37,728 nt of DNA from a virus. This document shows, piece by piece, positions 21,094-29,890 of the stretch (its first letter is position 1; every line of letters starts with the position of its first letter). The translations under genes and the position numbers were made by a program. The stretch spans positions 1 to 37,728 of IMG/VR virus record IMGVR_UViG_3300029319_000162, one strand, 5' to 3'. The notes beneath the pieces are model-generated. The model ran no database searches and was not told the DNA's origin. It saw nothing but the letters and a program-made list of their open reading frames with translations.

Positions 21094-21415
21094 TATATGC
21101 TCCTAACTTTAAATTAAGGTCAGCTTCTAAAGGGTAATACTTACCTTCTTGCCTATCCCATTTTAACATTTTAAATTTACCCCTATTATATTGTGAAGCT
21201 AAAGCTGCTGCGAGAGCGATAGCAGCTGGATCACCAGCTAATAATAGGTAATCTTCATCTGTAAACTTACTTAACTTACGTATCATACGCTTGATAGTAG
21301 GTTGTGTAGAATAACTTGCTTGTTCTTTTGCTGGGAGTAATATTTCAACATCACCAAAACTGGTGGCATCTGTAATATCCCTACCTCGCATCTCTTGTGT
21401 TATGTATACTGTCAT
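21086..21415 (-). CDS. First gene of the leftward replication operon, unknown, 109 aa
   Basis: I start it at the ATG at 21415 because GGAG lies six bases upstream; a GTG four codons earlier would overlap that ribosome site. The body, PTIKRMIRKLSKFTDEDYLL, then LAGDPAAIALAAALASQYNR and GKFKMLKWDRQEGKYYPLEA, matches a small protein often found at the head of replication operons in marine phages; the GDP-AI-LA-A-A and LKWDRQE-YYP blocks are its hallmarks. Function is not known to me. It is the first gene behind composite promoter copy 2. Confidence 0.7.
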   Translation of the reverse strand: MTVYITQEMRGRDITDATSFGDVEILLPAKEQASYSTQPTIKRMIRKLSKFTDEDYLLLAGDPAAIALAAALASQYNRGKFKMLKWDRQEGKYYPLEADLNLKLGAYNG

Positions 21416-21725
21416 GTCTTTCTCCACATGTTTTTTATTGTTATAACATATTGTAATCCGATATATGGTCTTGTTTACTCAAATTGTATCCGCTATATCC
21501 ACTATATGCCTAGTTTGCTTATTAAACACTAACAGCCTTTGAAAGAAAACATTTTTTTAATCCGAAAATTTCGCGTAGACCCCGAAAGTCGGTCAGATAT
21601 TGTATATCGGAATATTTTAAAATTCTATTTTTATGTTTTTTATATTTTTGTATATATAGCAAAGTGGTGATAACAAAAGAGTAGTCCAGTATGGTGGGCT
21701 ATGCTACGCTGATGTTAGAAAGAAT
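21416..21725. promoter_or_regulatory. Divergent control region between replication operon and SNF2 island
   Basis: This 310-bp AT-rich gap holds no ORF I can support. Besides composite promoter copy 2 it has an inverted repeat: TAATCCGATATA (21454-21465) against TATATCGGAATA (21603-21614), 11 of 12 matching when inverted, and further ATCCGCTATATCCACTATAT-type repeats at 21488-21507. They bracket both start regions and may be operator sites. The plus-strand promoter is not clear. Confidence 0.6.
21569..21665 (-). promoter_or_regulatory. Composite promoter/leader, copy 2 (before replication operon)
   Basis: Read leftward: box ACTTTGCTATATA (21665-21653), 25 bp, -35 TAGAAT (21627-21622), 17 bp, -10 TACAAT (21604-21599), then palindromic leader TTTCG-N9-CGAAA (21587-21569). 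Same order and nearly the same spacing as 5241-5347, except the leader sits one helical turn closer to the -10. Confidence 0.75.
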
Positions 21726-23180
21726 ATGCGATATAAATTTAAATATAAACCATATAAGCATCAACTTGATGCTTTGGAAAAATCTTGGGAACAAGAATAC
21801 TTTGCGTACTTCATGGATATGGGTACAGGTAAATCTAAAGTTCTCATAGATAATATTTCTATGCTTTATGATAAAGGGTACATCACTGCTGCATTAATAG
21901 TCGCACCAAAAGGTGTATATAAAAATTGGGAGCGTAAAGAAATACCAACACATTTACCAAACCACATACAACATCTTTATGGATATAATCTTGTAGCGTG
22001 GTCTCCTGAACAAACAATAAAAAAGAAAAAGCAAATAGATTCTTTGTTTCAACCAAAAGATGATAGGTTACAAATTTTTCTTATGAATGTAGAAGCTTTC
22101 AGCACAAAAAAAGGTATAGATGTAGCTCAAAGGTTTTTGTTTGGTCACCGAGCGTTATTTGCAATAGATGAAAGCACTACTATAAAAAGTAAATCAGCTA
22201 GTAGAACTAAAAATATAATTAAGTTAGGTAAAAAAGCTAGTTATCGTAGGATACTTACAGGCTCACCTATAACTAAATCACCGTTAGACTTATTTACACA
22301 GTGTCAGTTTTTAGATGGCTATATACTTAGGCAAGATAGCTTTTTCACATTCCAAAACAGATATGCTAAAATGGTACGCAGGACTATGGGTACACATAGT
22401 TTTAATCAGATAGTAGGGTATCAAAACTTAGGAGAACTGAATGGATTACTTGAGCCAGTAAGCTTTCGTGTGCGTAAAGAAGATTGCTTAGATCTACCTA
22501 GCAAAGTGTATATTAAAAGAGTAGTAGAACTTACTCAAGAACAAAAAGGGTTATATGAACAAATACGTCGTGCTGCTTTAGCTGTAGTACAAGGGGAGGG
22601 TATAATTACAGCCCCTACTGTATTGACACAAATACTTAGATTGCAACAGGTTTGTTCTGGTTTTGCTAAATTAGAAGACGATAGAATTATCACAGTAAAA
22701 ACAAATAAGATAAAAGAGCTTACAGATATCTTACAAGAAGTTGATGGTAAGGTAATTATTTGGGCTAATTTTACTAATGATTTGATTAATATAAAATCTG
22801 TATTAGACCCTATATATGGTGATAATGCAACTAAATTATTTTATGGGGCTACACCCAGTGAGGAACGTCAAACTATTGTTGAAGAGTTCCAAGACCCAGC
22901 TAATCCGTTACGGTTTTTTGTTGGACAACCACGCACAGGGGGATATGGTCTTACTCTAACTGAAGCTCATACTGTTATATATTATAGTAATGGTTATGAC
23001 CTTGAGGTGCGTTTACAAAGTGAAGATAGAGCACATAGGATAGGACAAGAAAATAAAGTTACATATATAGATATCGTGGCTGAAAACACAGTAGATGAAA
23101 AAATCATAAAAGCATTACGTAATAAAATAGATATTGCTAGCCAAATATTATCTGAAGATGTCAGAGAGTGGATAGCATGA
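21726..23180 (+). CDS. SNF2-type superfamily 2 helicase/translocase
   Basis: A DNA-dependent ATPase of 484 aa with both RecA-like lobes. YKPYKHQLDAL at 7-17 is the Q-motif region, DMGTGKSKV at 31-39 Walker A, APKGVYKNWERKEI motif Ia, FAIDESTTIKS at 145-155 motif II (DEST), LTGSPITKSPLDL motif III. The second lobe shows VIIWANFTNDL, GQPRTGGYGLTLTEAHTVIY (motif V) and QSEDRAHRIGQENKVTYIDI (motif VI with the SNF2-type RAHRIGQ). It occurs in marine phages and may help remodel or restart replication forks. It is encoded opposite to all its neighbours. The ribosome site is weak (AGAAAG). Confidence 0.92.
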   Translation: MRYKFKYKPYKHQLDALEKSWEQEYFAYFMDMGTGKSKVLIDNISMLYDKGYITAALIVAPKGVYKNWERKEIPTHLPNHIQHLYGYNLVAWSPEQTIKKKKQIDSLFQPKDDRLQIFLMNVEAFSTKKGIDVAQRFLFGHRALFAIDESTTIKSKSASRTKNIIKLGKKASYRRILTGSPITKSPLDLFTQCQFLDGYILRQDSFFTFQNRYAKMVRRTMGTHSFNQIVGYQNLGELNGLLEPVSFRVRKEDCLDLPSKVYIKRVVELTQEQKGLYEQIRRAALAVVQGEGIITAPTVLTQILRLQQVCSGFAKLEDDRIITVKTNKIKELTDILQEVDGKVIIWANFTNDLINIKSVLDPIYGDNATKLFYGATPSEERQTIVEEFQDPANPLRFFVGQPRTGGYGLTLTEAHTVIYYSNGYDLEVRLQSEDRAHRIGQENKVTYIDIVAENTVDEKIIKALRNKIDIASQILSEDVREWIA

Positions 23181-23455
23181 GCAAGCAGCTATCATTTGAT
23201 TTTGATGTAGATGATTATCAAGGTCCAGATGATCTGTGGTTATTATATTTATGGGAGAAAGCTATGGCTAAAGATGATGAAGAATTTGCAAATCGGTTTA
23301 AATTAAAACCTATTGAAAAAGATAAATCACAACATCAAAACAGATATGTAAGACGTGAAGTATATGAAAAGTGGAAACAAATAACTAAAGACCAAAAAAA
23401 GGGTTTTATTTCTGCTGATAGTTTCAATAATAAGAAACAAAAAAAGACTACTTAA
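23177..23455 (+). CDS. Hypothetical SNF2 partner protein, 92 aa
   Basis: Unrecognised. The ATG at 23177 overlaps the SNF2 stop (ATGA), so it is translationally coupled; a GTG three codons upstream is possible. The N-terminus is acidic (LSFDFDVDDYQGPDDLW) with an LWEKAMAKDDEEFANRF helix, and the C-terminus is strongly basic (KWKQITKDQKKGF, NNKKQKKTT). The acidic-then-basic layout would suit a protein that bridges the helicase and DNA. It ends convergent with and 8 bp into the last structural-block gene. Confidence 0.65.
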   Translation: MSKQLSFDFDVDDYQGPDDLWLLYLWEKAMAKDDEEFANRFKLKPIEKDKSQHQNRYVRREVYEKWKQITKDQKKGFISADSFNNKKQKKTT

Positions 23456-23963
23456 AACTTTCGTTTAACGAATCTACCACACTATCAATATTTGGTTCTT
23501 TACCATTGGGATCATATTTACACTGGAACTCTATAGGACATTGTCCCTCAACCACTAGAGTATATGTGTTGTTCGCTCCTTTATATAAACAAACTTCTTG
23601 ACCATTCTTAGCTCGCTTGCGTTTATATCTTCGGCACGTGACATGTTTAGGTTCTTCACGAACTCCTTTACGTACCTCTTGTTCATACGTCCAATCACTA
23701 AACTTTTTTAGAAAACAACTAAAACATTGGATAATATTATCTGATTGAGCTAACCGTATTACTTTGCCATCAACACATAACCATTCAAAAGTTTCTTGTC
23801 CACCTTGTTTACGGACGCATTTATCTCTAGTCTGATAGCCACCACCCTCTGTCCAAGCCCATGAGGGAGTAAACGAAAAGACCAAGAAGAGCCAAGCCAA
23901 TAGCAAGAACAATAATAAGCACAATGACTCCAATAACTTTTTCTCTAAATATTTTTTTATCAT
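23448..23963 (-). CDS. Secreted or membrane-anchored Cys-rich protein, 171 aa
   Basis: I choose the ATG at 23963 since AGGAG lies four bases upstream; a longer frame to 24035 has no ribosome site. Residues 2-10 are basic, 11-31 strongly hydrophobic (LESLCLLLFLLLAWLFLVF), with a possible signal-peptidase site near SWA-W at 34-37. The exported part has eight Cys (49, 63, 80, 83, 110, 125, 142, 148), an even number that suits disulfides in the periplasm or outside. No known fold. Its 5' end overlaps the preceding gene by 137 nt. A lysis, superinfection-exclusion or virion-surface role is possible. Confidence 0.7.
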   Translation of the reverse strand: MIKKYLEKKLLESLCLLLFLLLAWLFLVFSFTPSWAWTEGGGYQTRDKCVRKQGGQETFEWLCVDGKVIRLAQSDNIIQCFSCFLKKFSDWTYEQEVRKGVREEPKHVTCRRYKRKRAKNGQEVCLYKGANNTYTLVVEGQCPIEFQCKYDPNGKEPNIDSVVDSLNESFK

Positions 23964-24330
23964 AAATCTCCTGTTGCCTACGTTTACGTATTTGACCTTC
24001 CATACGTAATAATTCATCCCATGCAGCAGTCCCATGTGTAAATTTTATGAACTGTTGTAACTCGTATCTTTGTTCTTCAAGTCTCTTTTTAGCTGTAAAT
24101 GCTTCAATTGCCTCTTGCTCTATTGTCCCCCCATTAAATACTTTACGAAACATTGTGGGGTTTTTAGCTGACTTGTGTGCAGCATCAACATCACTTACAG
24201 CTCCCATCCATCTTGATAAATCTTGAGACATTGATTCAAGATCTCTCCCTGCTTGGAATGCTCGCTTAATTCCATTAAAAGCTGTACTCGCTGTAGCAAC
24301 AGCAGCTGATATAGTTACTGGATCAAACAT
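23827..24330 (-). CDS. Virion or lysis-associated protein with C-terminal membrane segment, 167 aa
   Basis: Residues 1-30 are small and hydrophobic (VTISAAVATASTAFNGIKRA), 70-130 strongly helical and charged with coiled-coil character (KKRLEEQRYELQQFIKF), and 132-157 a clear membrane helix (VIGVIVLIIVLAIGLALLGL), then RGWWLSD. The same layout is known from marine phages next to internal virion genes, with no proven role. It starts in the stop of the 1034-aa gene (TAATG). Its membrane helix is encoded by the same DNA as the signal segment of the next gene in another frame. Confidence 0.65.
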   Translation of the reverse strand: MFDPVTISAAVATASTAFNGIKRAFQAGRDLESMSQDLSRWMGAVSDVDAAHKSAKNPTMFRKVFNGGTIEQEAIEAFTAKKRLEEQRYELQQFIKFTHGTAAWDELLRMEGQIRKRRQQEIYDKKIFREKVIGVIVLIIVLAIGLALLGLFVYSLMGLDRGWWLSD

Positions 24331-27300
24331 TAGACTACCAGATTACCGATACCACCAGCAGCAGGTCTTCTACTTAATATTGCCTGAGTTGTAGGATCAT
24401 TTGGAAATAAATTAGCCACTGTCATTGGATTATTAGCAGGGTCTACATTACTGCTTTGTGGAAAAACAGGTATTTGGATAGGCTTTCTTTGTTGTCGTTG
24501 ATCTTGTGGTTGTGGCTTTGGTGGTGTGTCAATTATAGGATCATCAGGAACATTTGGCTCAAACACAACAGTATCTGATCCAGCCTCACCAGAAATATCT
24601 TCACTGAGTCCTTCGCCATAATCAATACCAAGTGTAAATAAATAATTATTTAATCTTCTTTTATTCGTTTGGCTTATACCGAAAGGAGCTACTCCTGTAG
24701 ATTCATTCGTTAAAAATTTTGCTAAATCAGGGTCAAATATCATCTCTCTAAATATTGCATCTACAGCAGCACTTTGGCGAGCTTGAACAGCTCTTTGTAA
24801 AAAGTAAGCAGCAACACCACGACTTCCTAATCTTCCTTCTTGTAGAGCGATAAATCTGTTAGAAGCCATAGAGGGTGTGATGCCAAACAGATTAGCAAAT
24901 TTTGCTATGGTTGTTTGGATATTTATACCCTCACCTGGATTCAACTTTCCAGCTGCAAAGACTCTTTCTGTAGCATCTGCTATGAGGTATAAATTATCAA
25001 CATGGCTTTTATCGAACGCAATGTCTAATACTCTTTCATTTCTTGCCAGTAATTCTTTGAACTTTTGTGGGTCTACTAATCCTTCTGACCCTTTAAAATC
25101 TTCTGAATCTCTGAATAACCGTCCTGCTACAGACGCTCTAAATGCTTTGAGAGCATCTTCGCTAGATACTTCATCACTACCCTTACTGACTACACTTTTT
25201 AAATCTCTCATCAAAGCAGGGTTACGCATTGCTTCATCAATTAACTTTTCTGGGTTTTGTGCATCATTTGCTCTGCTAATCGCTTTAAGCATTAAGTTAG
25301 AATCTATAACTTTTTTCCTTCTTACAAGCTGTGCTTGACGCTGCACTAATTGATTTACTAAATTAGCACTATTTGAAACAGTATCGAATAACCCAAGTTC
25401 ACGTAAAACTTCTTCTTTATCATTTATATATTTTTGTATTTTTGTGGGATCAAATGTACCCTTATTAGGGCTGTATACACCTGATGTAAAACGAATATCA
25501 TCTAACACTGCGTTTTTAATATCAACCATAGCTGTTTCATCATCACCAAATGCACCTTTAAATTGTCGTGCAGATGCAGAATCTTTAATAAAAGCCTGTG
25601 CTACATTCTCACCAGCTAATGTATAATAAACATCTCCTTCTTTGGGAGAAGGTGACTTAGCAATTACCTTATTAACTGTGCCATTTTGAAAAGGCACGAC
25701 CACGTTATCATTGTAATAATTTCTAAATAAATCAAAATCTTCATTAGTTTTGCCAAAGTTTTCAGCTAAATCATCAAGTTTTTTAGCAAAAATTGTAAGT
25801 AACCTAGTATCTACACTTGTTTTTGCTCTGCCTATTGCTCCTGATACTTGATCTCTATAAAGCTTCCAATCTTGAAAGCTAATAGTCGTATCATCAAAAT
25901 TACGTTCCATAAAATCTTTTAAAATGGGTGGTAAGTTTTGGTAACTTATGCTATCTTCCCCTACCTTTATCTCACTCTTAATAGCGTTTTGTATAGCCAC
26001 TGTAGCATTAGGGTCTGCTATCGGATCAGCATCATTTATGCCAAGTTTATTAGCTAATCTGTTAGCAGCATCCATAGCATCTGTTTTTGCTGCATCTAAT
26101 CTTTTTTGTAAATTTGTTCCAATACTTCTTTTTTCTGACATCTTAGGAAATACACCAGTATCTGCATTTGTTACAGCTTCCCATCTATCAACTAATCTAT
26201 CATCTTGTTTACTTAATTTGCTGACTAAGCTTGTTCGTTTACCTGTAGCTTGGTTTAATATAAATAGAGGTCCATCTTCAAGAGGGCTATTTACTACTTC
26301 ATTGCGAGCAAAGTTTTGTATAGCACTTAAGATGTTATATTTGCGTTCAAAATTTTTACGAGTAAAATCTGTATCACCAGTGGATTCTGCTGACTTTTGG
26401 GTGGTAATAAGTGGAGCATCTAATGTTTGCTCAGCAGGACTAAATTTTATTGGTCCCTTTGCATAAGGTTGTAATCGCATCTCAATATCAAGCGACTTTT
26501 CTATATTATCTACTGCCTCTGGTTTAGATACAGCTTTTTCTATCTCTCCTGCTACTTGTTTCCCAGCAGTAGTATTTAAGTTTTGATTTACTCCAGCACC
26601 TTTTAACCCCTTTATTTCATCTTTAAAATTGCCTACATTTCTGGCTACCCAACCAATCGGACTATATTCTTTAGCTTTATTAACAATGGTGCTACCTCCA
26701 TAATACAGAGCAAACGGAGCAACAGCCACTAATCCACCGATACCTGTTTCTGTACCAACTAACTCTTTTTCTGCTGTAATACCACCAGCAGCGAGTGATC
26801 CTCCTATTGTTTCAGCACCTGCTGTTACAGCTGGAGCAGTTTTAGAAGGTCGTAATAATGCTTCCTTAATATTTTGTCCCAATTTTTGTCCAACTTGTGG
26901 CACAGTGTCTAATACTTGATCGGCTAATTTTGTTTGTGCAGCTGTAAAAGGCACTGCAAGAGCTGTTCCTTGACCCATACTCCTGAATAATTTTTGTAGA
27001 AAAGTATCTGATGACATACCACCTTTTTCACCAACACCAATTTCTAAAATGTAAGGGATAAGTGGCTTAACTTTTTCATAATCACCAGCGTTAAATATTC
27101 TGTTGAGATAATTTCTATCAGCAATATCTTTATCAGGTACAACACCAAGTCTTTCACCAATCTCAGCTATGGCATTGATTGCAGTGTCTGGTAGGGCTAA
27201 AATAAGTTCATTAAAGCCTTTTACAAAATCCCCTGCTAAACCTGCATCAGCTCTTGTTGGTTCTTTACGGGACACACCTAATTTCTCAGCTTCAGCCACA

Positions 27301-27434
27301 AAGCTTCCCATTTTTGGTGTAGTGCCTTGTTGATCTACTTCTTGATTTAAATCTGTGGGAAACAGTTGATCTGTTTTAGTTCCCTCATATAAATCTATTT
27401 CGTTTTGGGTCGGTGGACTTAATTTAATTACCAT
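24330..27434 (-). CDS. Large internal virion protein, 1034 aa
   Basis: Probably ejected with the DNA to form the conduit across the envelope, as the large internal proteins of podoviruses do. It is mostly helical, with several small-residue hydrophobic stretches (GGSLAAGGITAEKEL, GIGGLVAVAPFALYYGG near 230-245) that could insert in membrane, long charged helices through 300-900, and a Pro/Gln-rich tail (PPKPQPQDQRQQRKPIQIPV) near the end. No lysozyme or transglycosylase motif is seen. It starts in the stop codon of the 818-aa gene. The role is inferred from size, composition and place. Confidence 0.65.
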   Translation of the reverse strand: MVIKLSPPTQNEIDLYEGTKTDQLFPTDLNQEVDQQGTTPKMGSFVAEAEKLGVSRKEPTRADAGLAGDFVKGFNELILALPDTAINAIAEIGERLGVVPDKDIADRNYLNRIFNAGDYEKVKPLIPYILEIGVGEKGGMSSDTFLQKLFRSMGQGTALAVPFTAAQTKLADQVLDTVPQVGQKLGQNIKEALLRPSKTAPAVTAGAETIGGSLAAGGITAEKELVGTETGIGGLVAVAPFALYYGGSTIVNKAKEYSPIGWVARNVGNFKDEIKGLKGAGVNQNLNTTAGKQVAGEIEKAVSKPEAVDNIEKSLDIEMRLQPYAKGPIKFSPAEQTLDAPLITTQKSAESTGDTDFTRKNFERKYNILSAIQNFARNEVVNSPLEDGPLFILNQATGKRTSLVSKLSKQDDRLVDRWEAVTNADTGVFPKMSEKRSIGTNLQKRLDAAKTDAMDAANRLANKLGINDADPIADPNATVAIQNAIKSEIKVGEDSISYQNLPPILKDFMERNFDDTTISFQDWKLYRDQVSGAIGRAKTSVDTRLLTIFAKKLDDLAENFGKTNEDFDLFRNYYNDNVVVPFQNGTVNKVIAKSPSPKEGDVYYTLAGENVAQAFIKDSASARQFKGAFGDDETAMVDIKNAVLDDIRFTSGVYSPNKGTFDPTKIQKYINDKEEVLRELGLFDTVSNSANLVNQLVQRQAQLVRRKKVIDSNLMLKAISRANDAQNPEKLIDEAMRNPALMRDLKSVVSKGSDEVSSEDALKAFRASVAGRLFRDSEDFKGSEGLVDPQKFKELLARNERVLDIAFDKSHVDNLYLIADATERVFAAGKLNPGEGINIQTTIAKFANLFGITPSMASNRFIALQEGRLGSRGVAAYFLQRAVQARQSAAVDAIFREMIFDPDLAKFLTNESTGVAPFGISQTNKRRLNNYLFTLGIDYGEGLSEDISGEAGSDTVVFEPNVPDDPIIDTPPKPQPQDQRQQRKPIQIPVFPQSSNVDPANNPMTVANLFPNDPTTQAILSRRPAAGGIGNLVV

Positions 27435-29890
27435 TATCTGCCTATTGTAAAGTTTCCTTCTTGATCAACTCCAGTAATCTGTAGCTTAACTCCCTCTGGT
27501 GGACTATCAAAACCATTTCTATTAGCCTCAGCTTGAGTAAAATAAATGTATGTCCCTTTGAGTTTTTCTGCCCCACCAGCTGTCGCAGCTGTAATAGCTA
27601 ACGCATCATATTGTCCAGGAGCAGAATAAATTATTGGGTCATTTTCACTTCCTAATGGTAAAGCTTGTAATTCTCCATATGTGCCACCATCATTTATTGT
27701 TGCTTTAGCAAAGTTTACTTCATTTTGTAGAGTACGCATCATCTCTGCAAATTTCATAGTGCTAAGTTCTGGGTCTTGCCAAAACTTACTTGGATCTAGT
27801 GCTAACTTTTCATAAATAATTTTTTGTTCAGCTGTGGCATATCTATCTGATAAAGCAAGTGCCTTAACGAGTGATCTTGCAAATCTATCCATTTGATCTC
27901 TGCCTCTCACTGTTCTGGCATATTTAACCATTTTATCCCACGCATCTGGGGAAATTGGTCCGATAACATTAGAAGACCATGCTTTAACACTATTAAGAGG
28001 TCCGACAGCTTCTTTTATTTCAGGTAATATTTCATTTGCTACATTTAATGCTTCAACGGAGGTATTGAGTCTTCTGTATAATTCTTTTATTCTTCCAGCA
28101 TCTAGTTGTGCAAAAGGAACCATCGCAGTTTCTTTCTGCTTAACCATTGGATTACCACTTTTCAGCACTCTATTACCGTTTTGTATTTCATATTGAGGTA
28201 TTTGATTATCATACACGCTTCCAATAACAGAAAACTGACTTCCATCTTTATTAACAAGCTTGCTCAAATAAGTTTGACCAGTTTTCTTATTGGTCACGTA
28301 AACTCTTCCTACACCATCAACTTTACTCGCTTGTATTAAATCTTCTTCCTTACCACGTAAAAATCCTGGAGGAGCTTTTACAGCTGTTGAAGCATCACCA
28401 CCTTCAGGAAGGATAAAAAAGCTTCCGTTAAGTTCAAATCCTGTAACCTGTGCATAGCCAGAATCTGTCATTTGTGTGCCAGCATCTAACATGGCTTGTG
28501 TTATTGGCACGAGTAAATCTTGTGGGCTTGCTTTACTTAAATCTAATTTAGCTGAAGGAAACTTTGCTGCGAACGCATCTTTATCATAAGGCATATAGCC
28601 CTCAGGTACAGGAACCCATTTACCATCTTTTAAGTACCTCACTCCATTCTGGAATCTTCTTACTGCCATGAGGTCTATTTTTTCTTTACCATCATCACCT
28701 TTTTTAACAATACCCCATGTTTCAGTTGAAAGTGTTCCATAAGCATTGTTAGCATTCCACTCAGTAAGAGCGATATCATTTAATATTTTTTTGGTGTTTT
28801 GATCTATATCGATACCACTATTTATTGCAGATTGTAGTATACTTAGTTTTGTTTTTTCAATATCTCTGGCTGCCTCTGCTTGATCTGTCAAAGCTTTATT
28901 TGCAATATCCAGTTTTGTTGATTGTAATTGATTATCGAGTTGTTTCTTTTCTTGCAATGCTGCGAGTTTTAGTTGTCTATCTTTACCTGCATCAGCTGCT
29001 ATTAATTTTTGTAATCCTGGAGCAATGTCACCAAGACCCTCTGTAACTGCTGAAAGTAATGGTTTTGTAGAGCCAGCGATAGTTTTTCCTGCTTTCATAA
29101 GTTCTAAGAAAGCTTGTGCTTTTGTGGCTTGTGAATCACTTTCGCCAAGAACTTGTTGATATTCATCTAGTAGTTCTTGTGTAGTTTTAGCTTTTGGCAT
29201 GTATTGTTCTAAAGCAGCTATCCTAGCCTCTGGGTTCAACCCTGCACCACCTGTCATGCCTTCTAAAAGAGGAGCATATTGAGCTAATATTAAATCTTTA
29301 TTCGCAAATGCTTGGGTCAGATCTACTGGCTTTAAATCTACTGATGTAGATAAGTATGGCATAGCTAATGTGTTTGTTGGTCCGATATTTGGTTGTCCAG
29401 CGTTTAATATCGGATTATCAAAAGGAGTTCCTGTTAAGTTAGCATATAACCCTTGACTCGCTTTAACTGGTGTCTCACCAGCTGCGATACGCATTTGAGC
29501 TTCTTCTGTGCGTGGTGCTTGAATAATATCACCAATGCCCCCCTTAGGAGCTTGACCTGCCATCTCAAGAATAGCAAAAGTAGGCTGTACGAGCGTTAAA
29601 ACGGTCTCTGGAGTGCTGTTAGCATCTTTTGTGCCTACTACACCAGCTAATTCTGTACGACGCTCCTCGACAGATTTATTATCGCCCCTTATTGCATTCA
29701 TAGCTTCTTGAGGGTTCTCAGCTTTATCTAACTCAGCAAACATATCCTCTATACCACCAGCTACCGAAGTTAATCCAGTTTCAGTCAACATTTGTTCTTG
29801 TGCTGGGTCTGTCAATCCAGAGGTAATACCAACTCCTTCTGGATTCTGCATAGGAGCTTGAAACATTGGTCTGTTTAAAACATTTCTCAT
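27434..29890 (-). CDS. Virion-associated protein, 818 aa
   Basis: Unrecognised family. The N-terminus is Met/Gln/Pro-rich (NRPMFQAPMQNPEGVG), then long helical and coiled regions (about 230-370, KLAALQEKKQLDNQLQSTKL), a beta-rich middle (380-570), and a helical region near 590-720, ending in a small beta domain (GTYIYFTQAEANR, LQITGVDQEGNFTIGR). ATGA overlap upstream and TAATG downstream tie it to the two adjacent large genes, so it is likely a second component of the ejected internal core. No enzyme motif is visible. Confidence 0.6.
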   Translation of the reverse strand: MRNVLNRPMFQAPMQNPEGVGITSGLTDPAQEQMLTETGLTSVAGGIEDMFAELDKAENPQEAMNAIRGDNKSVEERRTELAGVVGTKDANSTPETVLTLVQPTFAILEMAGQAPKGGIGDIIQAPRTEEAQMRIAAGETPVKASQGLYANLTGTPFDNPILNAGQPNIGPTNTLAMPYLSTSVDLKPVDLTQAFANKDLILAQYAPLLEGMTGGAGLNPEARIAALEQYMPKAKTTQELLDEYQQVLGESDSQATKAQAFLELMKAGKTIAGSTKPLLSAVTEGLGDIAPGLQKLIAADAGKDRQLKLAALQEKKQLDNQLQSTKLDIANKALTDQAEAARDIEKTKLSILQSAINSGIDIDQNTKKILNDIALTEWNANNAYGTLSTETWGIVKKGDDGKEKIDLMAVRRFQNGVRYLKDGKWVPVPEGYMPYDKDAFAAKFPSAKLDLSKASPQDLLVPITQAMLDAGTQMTDSGYAQVTGFELNGSFFILPEGGDASTAVKAPPGFLRGKEEDLIQASKVDGVGRVYVTNKKTGQTYLSKLVNKDGSQFSVIGSVYDNQIPQYEIQNGNRVLKSGNPMVKQKETAMVPFAQLDAGRIKELYRRLNTSVEALNVANEILPEIKEAVGPLNSVKAWSSNVIGPISPDAWDKMVKYARTVRGRDQMDRFARSLVKALALSDRYATAEQKIIYEKLALDPSKFWQDPELSTMKFAEMMRTLQNEVNFAKATINDGGTYGELQALPLGSENDPIIYSAPGQYDALAITAATAGGAEKLKGTYIYFTQAEANRNGFDSPPEGVKLQITGVDQEGNFTIGR

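Noticed and set aside
23440-23480. Bidirectional terminator where the SNF2 island meets the structural block
   Set aside because: Only a short TTCGTTTAACGAA palindrome with almost no loop is present, inside coding sequence and without a clear T-run.
23448-24330. Rz/Rz1 spanin pair
   Set aside because: The first protein has its membrane helix at the C-terminus rather than the N-terminus, and the second has no lipobox Cys right after a signal peptide and is much larger than an o-spanin. The overlap is real but the class does not fit.
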